Origin: Kalmanozyma brasiliensis GHG001
Lineage: Eukaryota > Basidiomycota > Ustilaginomycetes > Ustilaginales
Direction of reading: 5' to 3'
Length of the DNA stretch: 64,000 nt
Assembly: GCF_000497045.1 (NCBI RefSeq)
Contig: NW_015961948.1
Location: 1,543,878-1,607,877, forward strand
Each line of letters begins with the position of its first letter. The first letter of the stretch is position 1. The position numbers were made by a program, and so were the translations under genes. The notes below the pieces were generated by a model, which worked only from the letters and a program-made list of their open reading frames with translations, was not told the DNA's origin and made no database searches. Shown one piece after another: positions 56,072 to 64,000 of the stretch.

Positions 56072-57985
56072 TTAGAAGAACGACCGTCCGAAAGCACCAG
56101 CTTCTGAATTGCTCGGCTTGGGGCTCACCTCCAACACCGAGTAATGAATCAAATTGAGCGCTTTGATGGCCAGCTTTTCGTGCAACACACACGAGATGTT
56201 GATCTCGCTGGCGCCTTGGCTGATCATCTCGATGTTGACGTTGCCCTCGGCGAGCACGGTGAACATCCGCCCCGCCACACCGACCATGTTCCTCATGTGC
56301 TTGCCGACAAGGCTCAGAATCGCCATGTCGCGCAACACGCTGACCGTGCCCACCTTTTGCAGGTCCGCTTTGACCTTTTCGAGCGTTCGTGGTCTCAATC
56401 CCGCCGCCATGGCCATCGAGACGTGCACCTCCGACGTCGAGATGAGGTCGACAACGACGCCGTACTTGTCGAGCGTGCCGAAAATCTTTGCGAAGAAGCC
56501 GTGCGAGACCGTCTTGCGATTTGAGTGTACGTTGAGAACCAGAACATTGTCCTTGATGGTGACGGCGGTGGGCAGCTTGCGCTCGCCCATGACGGGTCGT
56601 GCCGCTTCGCTTTTGGACGAGGAGCCCCAGGCGGAAAAGTTGGACTTGCTGACCGAAGGCGTGAGGGGCGGGCGAGGCTGGTCGACATGGCCATCGACGA
56701 GCTTGTCTTCGGACCCATCGTGCCCCTCGGGGACGTCCGGGAAGATGACGGTACCCTGCCCAGTGGGATTCTCGACATTCTTGATGCGGATGGGGATGGC
56801 TTTCTTGATAGCCTGCTCCATGGTGAAGGGGTGGATGACTTCGCTGCCGTAGTAGGTCAGCTCGGCTGCCTCCTCGGGTGTAATGGACGGGATGAGGCGT
56901 GCGGTGGGCACCTTGCGGGGGTCTGCCGTGAACACGCCATCGACCTCTTTCCAGATCTGGAGCTCCTTTGCGGCGACACCAACAGCGCACAATGCGGCGC
57001 AAAGGTCGGTGTAGCCACGACCGATCTGCGAAAGCAACGAACCTGGAACGTTGCCAAAGTAGCCCGTCACGACTGGGACACCGGTGCATGCCTTGAGACG
57101 CTCTCCCAATGCCTCGCTGAGCGAGTCGTAGAAAGCCTGGTCGAGCGTGAACTCTCCTTGCGAATCCTGCACTGCATGCGCCGAGAAGGAAGGGTCGACG
57201 ATGCTCTCGAGGGTTACGAGCTCTGCTTCGACGCCAGCATCGCGCAGCGCACCGACAGCAATGCGACAAGAAAGTCGCTCGCCGACTCCGATGATGATGT
57301 CCTTCGACTTGGGTGAAATCTCCTCGATGATCTTGGCCGCGAGAAGGAAGTCGCGCAGTCGATCGCAGTCCTGTGTGATGTCGTTTTCAATCTGCTCGAG
57401 CAGCTGCCTGTCCTTTGTGACGGCCTTTCTTGCCGAGGCGAGATGATCGGAGAGGATACGGTCGACAGTAGCATTGAATCCTACGGCGATCTCGGGCTCC
57501 GAGTCGGAGCCGGCGTCGCTCTTGGCGGACTTGGTCTGCTTGGCGGCCGAGTCGGTGCCGCCAATGAGGTTGAGCTGCTCAAGCTTCTTATCGAGCACAT
57601 TGCTGCTAAGAGGCTCGATACGACCGAGCGGGGTGCCTTTCGAGCTCGACTTGCGGGAGAAGGCAGAGCCAGGACGGTGAACGGGTGTCTGGGCACCGTT
57701 TGTGAGTGATGCAACGGAGTTGGAGAGGGAGACTGCGGGGGTCAAGGCCTCGTCGAGCGCCTCGCTAGCGGCTTGAAGAAGAAGATTCGTAGTTCCTAGC
57801 GCTTTCGTCTGACCAGAGCGCGCAGAGCAGACGATGGCGACCTTGTTGCCTGCGAGGTAGGAGGGGACGATCTGTTGCGCGATGGTATCGAGAAACTTGC
57901 CAACGCTCGTGCCGCCGTACTTTTGGATGATCCATTCTGCGTTCGGATCATCGGGCGGTCCTCTGAGATGTGTGCTAGGTGGCAT
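56072..57985 (-). CDS. HOM3: Aspartokinase (first step of threonine/methionine synthesis)
   Basis: Predicted 637-residue enzyme phosphorylating L-aspartate, the entry to threonine, methionine and homoserine synthesis. The kinase domain starts with IIQKYGGTSVGKF (residues 20-32). Other marks are GERLSCRIAVGALRDAGVEA, GYFGNVPGSLLSQIGRGYTD, WKEVDGVFTADPRKVPTARL and EAAELTYYGSEVIHPFTMEQ followed by AIKKAIPIRIKN. Two ACT domains at the C-terminus (about 475-637: KDNVLVLNVHSNRKTVSHGF, GVAGRMFTVLAEGNVNIEMI) give feedback control, as in yeast Hom3 by threonine. The protein is about 110 residues longer than yeast Hom3 because of Ser-rich insertions near 95-170 and 440-470. Confidence 0.95.
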   Translation of the reverse strand: MPPSTHLRGPPDDPNAEWIIQKYGGTSVGKFLDTIAQQIVPSYLAGNKVAIVCSARSGQTKALGTTNLLLQAASEALDEALTPAVSLSNSVASLTNGAQTPVHRPGSAFSRKSSSKGTPLGRIEPLSSNVLDKKLEQLNLIGGTDSAAKQTKSAKSDAGSDSEPEIAVGFNATVDRILSDHLASARKAVTKDRQLLEQIENDITQDCDRLRDFLLAAKIIEEISPKSKDIIIGVGERLSCRIAVGALRDAGVEAELVTLESIVDPSFSAHAVQDSQGEFTLDQAFYDSLSEALGERLKACTGVPVVTGYFGNVPGSLLSQIGRGYTDLCAALCAVGVAAKELQIWKEVDGVFTADPRKVPTARLIPSITPEEAAELTYYGSEVIHPFTMEQAIKKAIPIRIKNVENPTGQGTVIFPDVPEGHDGSEDKLVDGHVDQPRPPLTPSVSKSNFSAWGSSSKSEAARPVMGERKLPTAVTIKDNVLVLNVHSNRKTVSHGFFAKIFGTLDKYGVVVDLISTSEVHVSMAMAAGLRPRTLEKVKADLQKVGTVSVLRDMAILSLVGKHMRNMVGVAGRMFTVLAEGNVNIEMISQGASEINISCVLHEKLAIKALNLIHYSVLEVSPKPSNSEAGAFGRSFF

Positions 57986-60397
57986 GGCTGTGATCGAGCG
58001 AGGCGGTAGGGGCTTCTACAGGAAGATGGGGGTAGCGAGCAATATAGGACAAGTAGAAGCCAAGTAGACAGACGGCGAGGCTGCAGACCTAATCCGAATG
58101 TGACTCGCAGCTGCAGGAAGAAAAGGCGTCATTTAGCCACGCCCAAATCACCGACCAATCAAAGCTGAAAAATCCCGCCTTGACGGGCAGAGTAAAGAGC
58201 TAACAGCCATCTGCCATTTCTTCGGCCTCGATAAGATCTTCTCAAAGTGGGGTCGCGCATCTCGGACCAATCGGACTTGAGCCAACAGATCTGCGATGAC
58301 CTTCGAAAAAGAAAGTCGAGCATGCTTCGAATCTAACACGTAAGCCAAAATCGACAATCATTCCGAGGGTCGCCAGAACCCGGAAGCACCCTTGGGCTGA
58401 ATGAAGCTCGGCTGTGGACATTGATAGTGGGCTGCAGGTGCAGCTTATCCGGGGCCCCTTGTGTTCCCATGTGAATGCCTGCGGACCAAGCCTGATGAGC
58501 ATTCACATTCACATCCTGTCACAAGGGAAGAAGATCCGTGCTAGTGCCGGATGCCGATGCTTGGGTGCTTTCACATCCTCGAGCTTCGCAAGCCGTTGAG
58601 CTTGAGGATGTTTGAAGACATGCTTGCGATGGACAACTTCTGAGCGAGCGCTTGGGCTTGGACACTTCCTCGGGTCTCCGAAGCTCAAGCCGTCCTTCGC
58701 GGCCATAGACGTCACTCAATGAGGCCACACTCTTGTGTCTCTAGCAAATGCACGACCATGCTCGATTTCGAGGACCAGCAGGCAGCAGCCAAGACGATCG
58801 AGAGCTTGGATCCATGACGGATAAAAAGAACGAGCGCCTACGTGGGTGCAGGCAGAGGTGCGCGCGAGCTTAATTGGAAGCCCTCTTGGCGAGAAGCAAG
58901 AATGGAAGGCCGGCAGATGCATAAGGTCTAAGCGCGCCCTTACAGTAAGCAAGGGGCCTTCGCAAAGGCGAGTGCGTACGGATGTGATCTTAGCGAGCGA
59001 GGAGAGCACATACGTTTCGACAGGCCGCTTAGAGGCTCGCTTGCAAATTGCGTATCCCGGGCCGGCACACTCGTGGCAACAGCGGTTTGATCGCCGGTGT
59101 CAAGCCTGACGATTTTGCTCAAGTTGCCGAAATCTGGTTGACTGCTGTTTGACGGATCAATGCAGAGCTAGCCGACCCTCGAGGTTGAGGATGTGGGTGG
59201 ATGGTCAGACATGACGTCGATGGCCGAGTTAGCTTTGGCCGAGGTGGAAGTCGACCATCGCAAGAAGTGTGCGGCGACTAACTGAGTCGAACGCATGGTC
59301 CTGATTGTCGGGCCTCGAAGAAGCCTGTGTGCTAGCGCGTCGGCAATCTGTTCAGGGCCCAAATGACAGCACTCACGATCTTTACGTCAAATGTCGAGCA
59401 GGCACCTGGACGCGCCGGCTTCTTTCTTTCCTTTGAAATCGGCAGGCTAGTCGCATCAAAAATCATGCACAGCACGGCATGGCATGGGATGCTATCGATC
59501 AAGCTGCAGTGTAGGCTGTACGCCCATTTGAGAGTTCGTCCGGGTTAGCGCTGATTGATGGATGCACGGATGCAACGTGGATGAAGCAGACTCGGATCGG
59601 AGCCCATTGTCGATGCTGATCGAGCAAGCGGACAAGCCACTCCGCACAGCAAGCAACCAGGAGCTGAGCTCCCGAGCACAATGGAGCAAGCGCCCCTCTG
59701 TCCAAATTAAGAAACCACGCTCGGCCGCATGATCGCAGGTGTTGATGCTTGAAATGAATGCTGCTGCAGTGTGAGTGATGTCGTCGCTCGCACCACGCCG
59801 ACCAGGGCCTTGCCTTGGATGCCGATTGTCGTGAAATAGCGGACGATCTTCATCGCACAGAGGCGGGACAAGGATGCTGATGAACGCCGGGATCGAGAAG
59901 CAGAGGTTCGTCCGTCGAAAGTCGGCTGTGCTGTGTGTCATGGTAGCCTGTCCATCTGTCAGCTCGGCTTGTGGGCCGCTGACAGCACGACTTGTTCCTG
60001 TTTCAGAAGCCGTGTCCAAGATCGACGCAGAAAGGCGCTAAGGGACGATAGGCTTGAGCGAGATCGGCGGGTGAGACTTGCTTCTACCGGGTGTATGAGC
60101 TCGCACGGCAAGACACCGGGTGATCCGCAGCGGTCACTCAATACATACACACGCTTTCGGGTGTTCCCTTCTTTGGTCTTGCCGCGCTGTCGCCTGACCC
60201 TTCTTTGCGGCAAATTCAGCTCAAGACCAACAGAGAAGCCGGCGAGGCGATGGATTCGGCCAAACCGAAATTGCTCCTTTTGTCTGCCTTTTTGCCTTCT
60301 CCGCAATGGCGGACCGCTTCCGTGCTGCATTCGCACCGAGTGAAGGCCGGTTCAAGAGGCTTGGCCCTTAGCCCTGGACTGACCTGACTCGAAGCTG
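57986..60397. other. Gene-poor region upstream of HOM3
   Basis: About 2.4 kb without a supportable gene. Its left end should include the HOM3 promoter. Frames up to 175 codons exist on the minus strand (59492-60019), but they show no domain and overlap others. I see no RNA gene or transposon. Confidence 0.45.
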
Positions 60398-60427
60398 CAC
60401 ACACACACACCCACACACCCACACACA
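60398..60427. repeat. (CA)n microsatellite
   Basis: About 30 bp of CA repeats with scattered CC interruptions, in the region upstream of the Ecl1-like gene. Confidence 0.85.
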
Positions 60428-61233
60428 ACGCGTCGACAAAATCATGTCACTTTCCCTGTGGGCTGCGCCTCTCTCTCTCTCTCTCTCTCTCTCTCGTTTG
60501 CGGCCTCTTCTTTTTTTTGGCAATGAGCTGCACCGCTTATCCCGTTGGCGTGCTGTCTCTTCACTTTGCTCTTACGCCCGCGCGCTTTCTGCTAAACGTG
60601 TTGATCGGCTAAGCCTTTTGCATTTGGCTGTAACCTTGCCGAGAAGAGTCTGGACACAACGAGCGGTTGCAGGCAACTTTGAGCCAAGATAGGGACAAGC
60701 GACAAGAGTGACAGACAAACCAGATAGGAGTTCAACGCGGCTGTGTGTGTGTATCTTCGCTAAGCCCACACCTAATCTGACGCGACCTCCCTCTCAACCT
60801 CGCAGCCTCGAACCGCTCCGTTTGCCTCTTCCCCTCAACCCCATCCGCCTCTTGCTCCCTTCTTGCTTCACACACACCCGCTCCCACGGATTCGATCCAT
60901 CGCTTGTTCTTTCCCACCATCGTCACAACAACTTCAAGGACGAGCATTCGCAGATACCCACCGCCCATACCACACCGTCATTGCTGCCGTCATTCTCCTG
61001 CGCAGGCCGAACCCACCCTAGAACACCGGCTTTTCAGCATGACTTGTGCCTTGACTGCGCCAACCATCAACGCTTGATCTTCATCACCTCCTGGAATCCC
61101 GACGCTGCACCATCTCACCGCCACTCCTACCGCAATCTCCTTTCTGTCACGCAGTCGCTCGACAACTCGGTCGCTTCTACACATGCTGTCATAATCCTGC
61201 CACTTGGCTCGCACCATTGCTTGCCCCAACACA
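60428..61233. promoter_or_regulatory. Promoter and leader region of the Ecl1-like gene
   Basis: About 800 bp between the CA repeat and the ATG at 61234. It contains a CT run and is C/T-rich through most of 60780-61230, as in other leaders of this window. No intron or upstream exon is certain. Confidence 0.45.
60469..60495. repeat. (CT)n microsatellite
   Basis: Uninterrupted CT dinucleotide run of 27 bp on the plus strand. Confidence 0.9.
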
Positions 61234-64000
61234 ATGCCACCCGCCGCTGGTCTCGGGGGCATCTGTCCTCCGGGGACGATCGCCAAGTCCAAGAATGGCA
61301 CTGGCGCCGTCCCAGGTCCATCCAAACCAGATCTCAAGGCGTTGCGAGAGCAGGCCGCTGCCAACAATGACGACGAAAGCAGCGACGACGAAGAGACCAC
61401 AACAGACGACAGCAGCGACGAGGAAGCTGCCTTGGAAATGGACGGTCAGGAGCTATGGACTCAGACCTACTGCCTCACCTGTGATTGCCTCATCGAGCCT
61501 GGCGAGGGCATTTCCAAGGCCAACGCAGCCACAGCAGCAGGCACATCCTCTCCTGCCACACACACCACACTCAAAAGTCGCTCGGGCACTATTAAGGCTC
61601 GTGGATCTTCCAATGCGTCCGACACCAACCCGCCCGCTGTGGACGAGACCAAAGCTACCAATGGCTCCAAGCACTCGCCCACCGCTACCAAATTAGCAGG
61701 CTCTGGTGACCTCAAGAGAACCAATTCGGCCGGTCGTCTTCATGCCAAAGCTGGCGCAGGTCCACTCGGTCCACACAAGCGCACAGGCAGCGCTGGCAGT
61801 CGTCTTCACGCTCTCAGCGAGCTTCGTCCCACCACCAAGCTTCACGATGACAAGGGAAAAGCAAAGGCTTCCACAAAGAGCCCTGCCGCCTCTCGATCCA
61901 ACTCACGACCCGGCTCAGCTGCCAGCAATCGTTCCCACAGCAACAGCAGCGGCCCTTCCTCCTTCAAGTCCAACGATGCCGCCGCTTCATCCAACGCCAA
62001 CACCACCTCCGACGGTCAGGCTCGCGTAAAGAAGCGTGGCTTCCTCGGTGGTCTTGGCTTGACTCCCGCCGCTCTCAAGCAACAGGAAGCCGAGCTCGCT
62101 GCCAAGCGCAAAGCTCCTACTCCGCTTTACTGTTCCGAGCGCTGCCGCCTCATCGACGAGCGACGTTCCTCCGGTCTTGGCGAGCTCACTCAGTACCTTT
62201 CGCAGCCACTTGCGCCCCCTGTCACCGCAGCATGGACAGGCCCACCCGCTCCACACTGGACACGAACCGCTAGTGTCTCTTCCATTCCGATGGCCGCCAC
62301 TGCGGAAACACCGGGGAGCGACTGCCTCTGCCCTGAATGCATGGACAAGTACGTCGACTCTGGGAGCGCCAACGGTGCAGCTATCCCGAGTGGCGCCAGC
62401 GACACAGCTACCGAAAGCTCGAACGGGTACATGTACGCTCGCGGAACCGTTCAAAAGCCACGCACTGCCAGTGGAAGACTCATCACGCCGCTAGGTCTCG
62501 AAAATGGCGGCGTCGAAGGCTACTTCCCGCAGTACGCGCCCAACTATGCCATGACACCCGCCAGTCAGAACAGCCCAAGGATTCGCAATCTCGACATGAG
62601 TCAACTCGCGAATACCGGCCGCGGTTCGTCGATCCCCGCTCGCTCATCCTCAGCAGCTAGCGGAGGAAGGACAAGCACAGCTGGCACCAGCTCAGAGAGT
62701 GGCAGCAGCATGTGGGAGCCACGACTCAAGCCACGCACCAACTCAGGCGCTCGAAACGGCAACGCCAACGTCTACCACGGCACCACGCCTGATGGCTACA
62801 CCGTCGAAGGCAACCCAAGTAGCTCCGCGTCGGGCCTGTCCACCAACACTGCCACGCCCGCCATCACGCCCAGGCAATCCATGATCGTGCCCCCAGACTC
62901 GGACTCGCACAATACTGCAAAATCCGCACATCGCCTTTCCGTACCTGGCTTCGCTCCTGATCCGGAAGCTAGCGAGGAGGGGAAGCGCGCCACCTCGCCT
63001 GCAGCCACCCTGCCGCGCCGACCTGAATCTCGCCAAAAGCGAAGCTCTCTCCTCCTCGGCACGAGCCCCCTGAAGCTGCTTGACAAGGCAAGTCAGCACC
63101 ACGCTGCTCCCTCGGTGGACCTCTTCAGCGACCATGTCGGCAGTCCAGGCGCTCGAGGCTCGCTGCTCTCCCGCAGTCTTGCCAGCGAGCACACGCTCAT
63201 AGGCGCCAGCGGGATCACCCTGAGGAACCAACAAACATCGCTCCTTTCGTCTTCGCAAGAACATGCCAATCTCGATGCGTCACGGTCCCAATCACAAATG
63301 CCTCAAGACGCACCCGTTGGTCGACGTCCTTCTGCCTTGTCGCAAAGCTTCTCTTCTCGCACCTTTGCAGAGCCCTCCGAGATGGATCAGAACTCGCAGC
63401 GCACAGACGACCAGGACGGTCTCAGCATGGCTGTCGGCAGTCTAAAGCTTGCCCAGTCCCGTACCTCAGGCCCTCATGCGCCTGGTACGCGGCGCGGCAC
63501 GGATGCATCCGATTCTCGACCCACCGACGTGCGACGTCGATCGCTGTTCGGCGTGGCAGGCGCTCCCTCGCGCCGCGACTCGACTGCCATGTCCATCTCG
63601 AGCTCCAACTCGGGTTCGAATAGCAGCGGCTGGCTTCGCTCGCTGTCCTCCGCTTGGCTCAACTGGCGATCAACCGCCTCGCCGGCACCGATGCCGAACG
63701 AGTCAGATGTCTTCCACACCACAGATGACAGCGACGAATGGCCGCCCCACGGCTCTGTTCACACTTCTCGGCGCGAGAGCGGTGCATCGCGTGGCAGTGG
63801 CCACAAGCCCCCCTACGCTCAGAAGCGAGCCTCCTCTACAAGAGACATCAGCACCGCCAGCTCTCTGGGTCAGCAAAACAACATGCTGCGTCCGACAGAC
63901 GTATCACGCCAGCCCTCGGAGGATCGTAGTGCAGGTGTGACGCCAACGCAGAGTTTGGTAGCCAGACCCACGATTCGTCGCGGTCATGTCCCTGCGTATG
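61234..64000 (+). CDS. Large Ecl1-like zinc-finger protein, 3' end outside window
   Basis: An ATG at 61234 (ACACAATGCC) opens a frame that runs 922 codons to the window edge without a stop, so the gene is 3'-partial. The sequence contains an acidic N-terminal patch (about 50-69), then YCLTCDCLI with Cys80, Cys83 and Cys85, and, after a Ser-rich spacer, LYCSERCRLIDERR with Cys300 and Cys304; a further cluster CLCPEC lies at 364-369. The CxxC...CSxxC pairing with following acidic/basic residues resembles fungal Ecl1-family lifespan/stress regulators, which are much shorter in yeasts. The rest is Ser/Gly/Thr-rich and disordered with RRxS-type sites. The family assignment is tentative; the reality of the coding frame is strong because it stays open for 2.7 kb. 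Confidence 0.85.
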   Translation, partial: MPPAAGLGGICPPGTIAKSKNGTGAVPGPSKPDLKALREQAAANNDDESSDDEETTTDDSSDEEAALEMDGQELWTQTYCLTCDCLIEPGEGISKANAATAAGTSSPATHTTLKSRSGTIKARGSSNASDTNPPAVDETKATNGSKHSPTATKLAGSGDLKRTNSAGRLHAKAGAGPLGPHKRTGSAGSRLHALSELRPTTKLHDDKGKAKASTKSPAASRSNSRPGSAASNRSHSNSSGPSSFKSNDAAASSNANTTSDGQARVKKRGFLGGLGLTPAALKQQEAELAAKRKAPTPLYCSERCRLIDERRSSGLGELTQYLSQPLAPPVTAAWTGPPAPHWTRTASVSSIPMAATAETPGSDCLCPECMDKYVDSGSANGAAIPSGASDTATESSNGYMYARGTVQKPRTASGRLITPLGLENGGVEGYFPQYAPNYAMTPASQNSPRIRNLDMSQLANTGRGSSIPARSSSAASGGRTSTAGTSSESGSSMWEPRLKPRTNSGARNGNANVYHGTTPDGYTVEGNPSSSASGLSTNTATPAITPRQSMIVPPDSDSHNTAKSAHRLSVPGFAPDPEASEEGKRATSPAATLPRRPESRQKRSSLLLGTSPLKLLDKASQHHAAPSVDLFSDHVGSPGARGSLLSRSLASEHTLIGASGITLRNQQTSLLSSSQEHANLDASRSQSQMPQDAPVGRRPSALSQSFSSRTFAEPSEMDQNSQRTDDQDGLSMAVGSLKLAQSRTSGPHAPGTRRGTDASDSRPTDVRRRSLFGVAGAPSRRDSTAMSISSSNSGSNSSGWLRSLSSAWLNWRSTASPAPMPNESDVFHTTDDSDEWPPHGSVHTSRRESGASRGSGHKPPYAQKRASSTRDISTASSLGQQNNMLRPTDVSRQPSEDRSAGVTPTQSLVARPTIRRGHVPAY

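Noticed and set aside
55890..57269. 459-codon minus-strand frame
   Set aside because: Out-of-frame shadow of HOM3, rich in Arg/His/Gly with no domain.

Overview
The window looks like nuclear DNA of a smut-type basidiomycete (Ustilaginomycotina, probably Ustilaginaceae). Genes are about 0.8-5 kb with typical eukaryotic housekeeping products. Introns are rare and short (69-88 nt, GTAAG...YAG) and lie at the very 5' ends of genes. The protein families fit Ustilago/Sporisorium relatives. Species and locus cannot be fixed without a database search.

Layout. 1-8 kb: tail of an unassigned gene, proteasome beta subunit PRE7, APC2, exosome RRP41 (its ATG is alone on exon 1) and an acyl-CoA synthetase. 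8.7-12.9 kb: a small secreted protein, then a gene-poor stretch with an intron-containing tRNA-Pro(AGG). 12.9-31.2 kb: Kelch/BTB protein, inositol hexakisphosphate kinase KCS1, endopolyphosphatase PPN1, a small OB-fold-like protein (possible Ten1), a YEA4-type nucleotide-sugar transporter, SHY1/SURF1, and a secreted repeat protein built like a Kex2-processed peptide precursor. 33.4-45.6 kb: RRM+YTH RNA-binding protein, short-chain dehydrogenase, DUS1, an intron-containing tRNA-Ala(CGC), a BRD8/Bdc1-type bromodomain protein, and a CARM1-like arginine methyltransferase. 47-58 kb: GH5 exo-beta-1,3-glucanase, an isolated 5S rRNA gene, verprolin (VRP1/WIP), a type I membrane protein, and aspartokinase HOM3. 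61.2 kb to the end: a long Ecl1-like zinc-finger protein running off the window.

Most genes are unrelated housekeeping functions, and I see no biosynthetic cluster. Two local associations stand out. KCS1 (inositol pyrophosphate synthesis) lies directly upstream of PPN1 (polyphosphate cleavage), linking two parts of phosphate/polyphosphate metabolism. The secreted protein at 29820-31184 carries ten dibasic sites and three tandem 29-34-residue repeats separated by Lys/Arg-Arg. It is the best candidate for an undescribed peptide system here. Start codons were moved to the first plausible ATG wherever the open frame extended upstream through non-ATG codons, and four genes were rebuilt across introns by eye.
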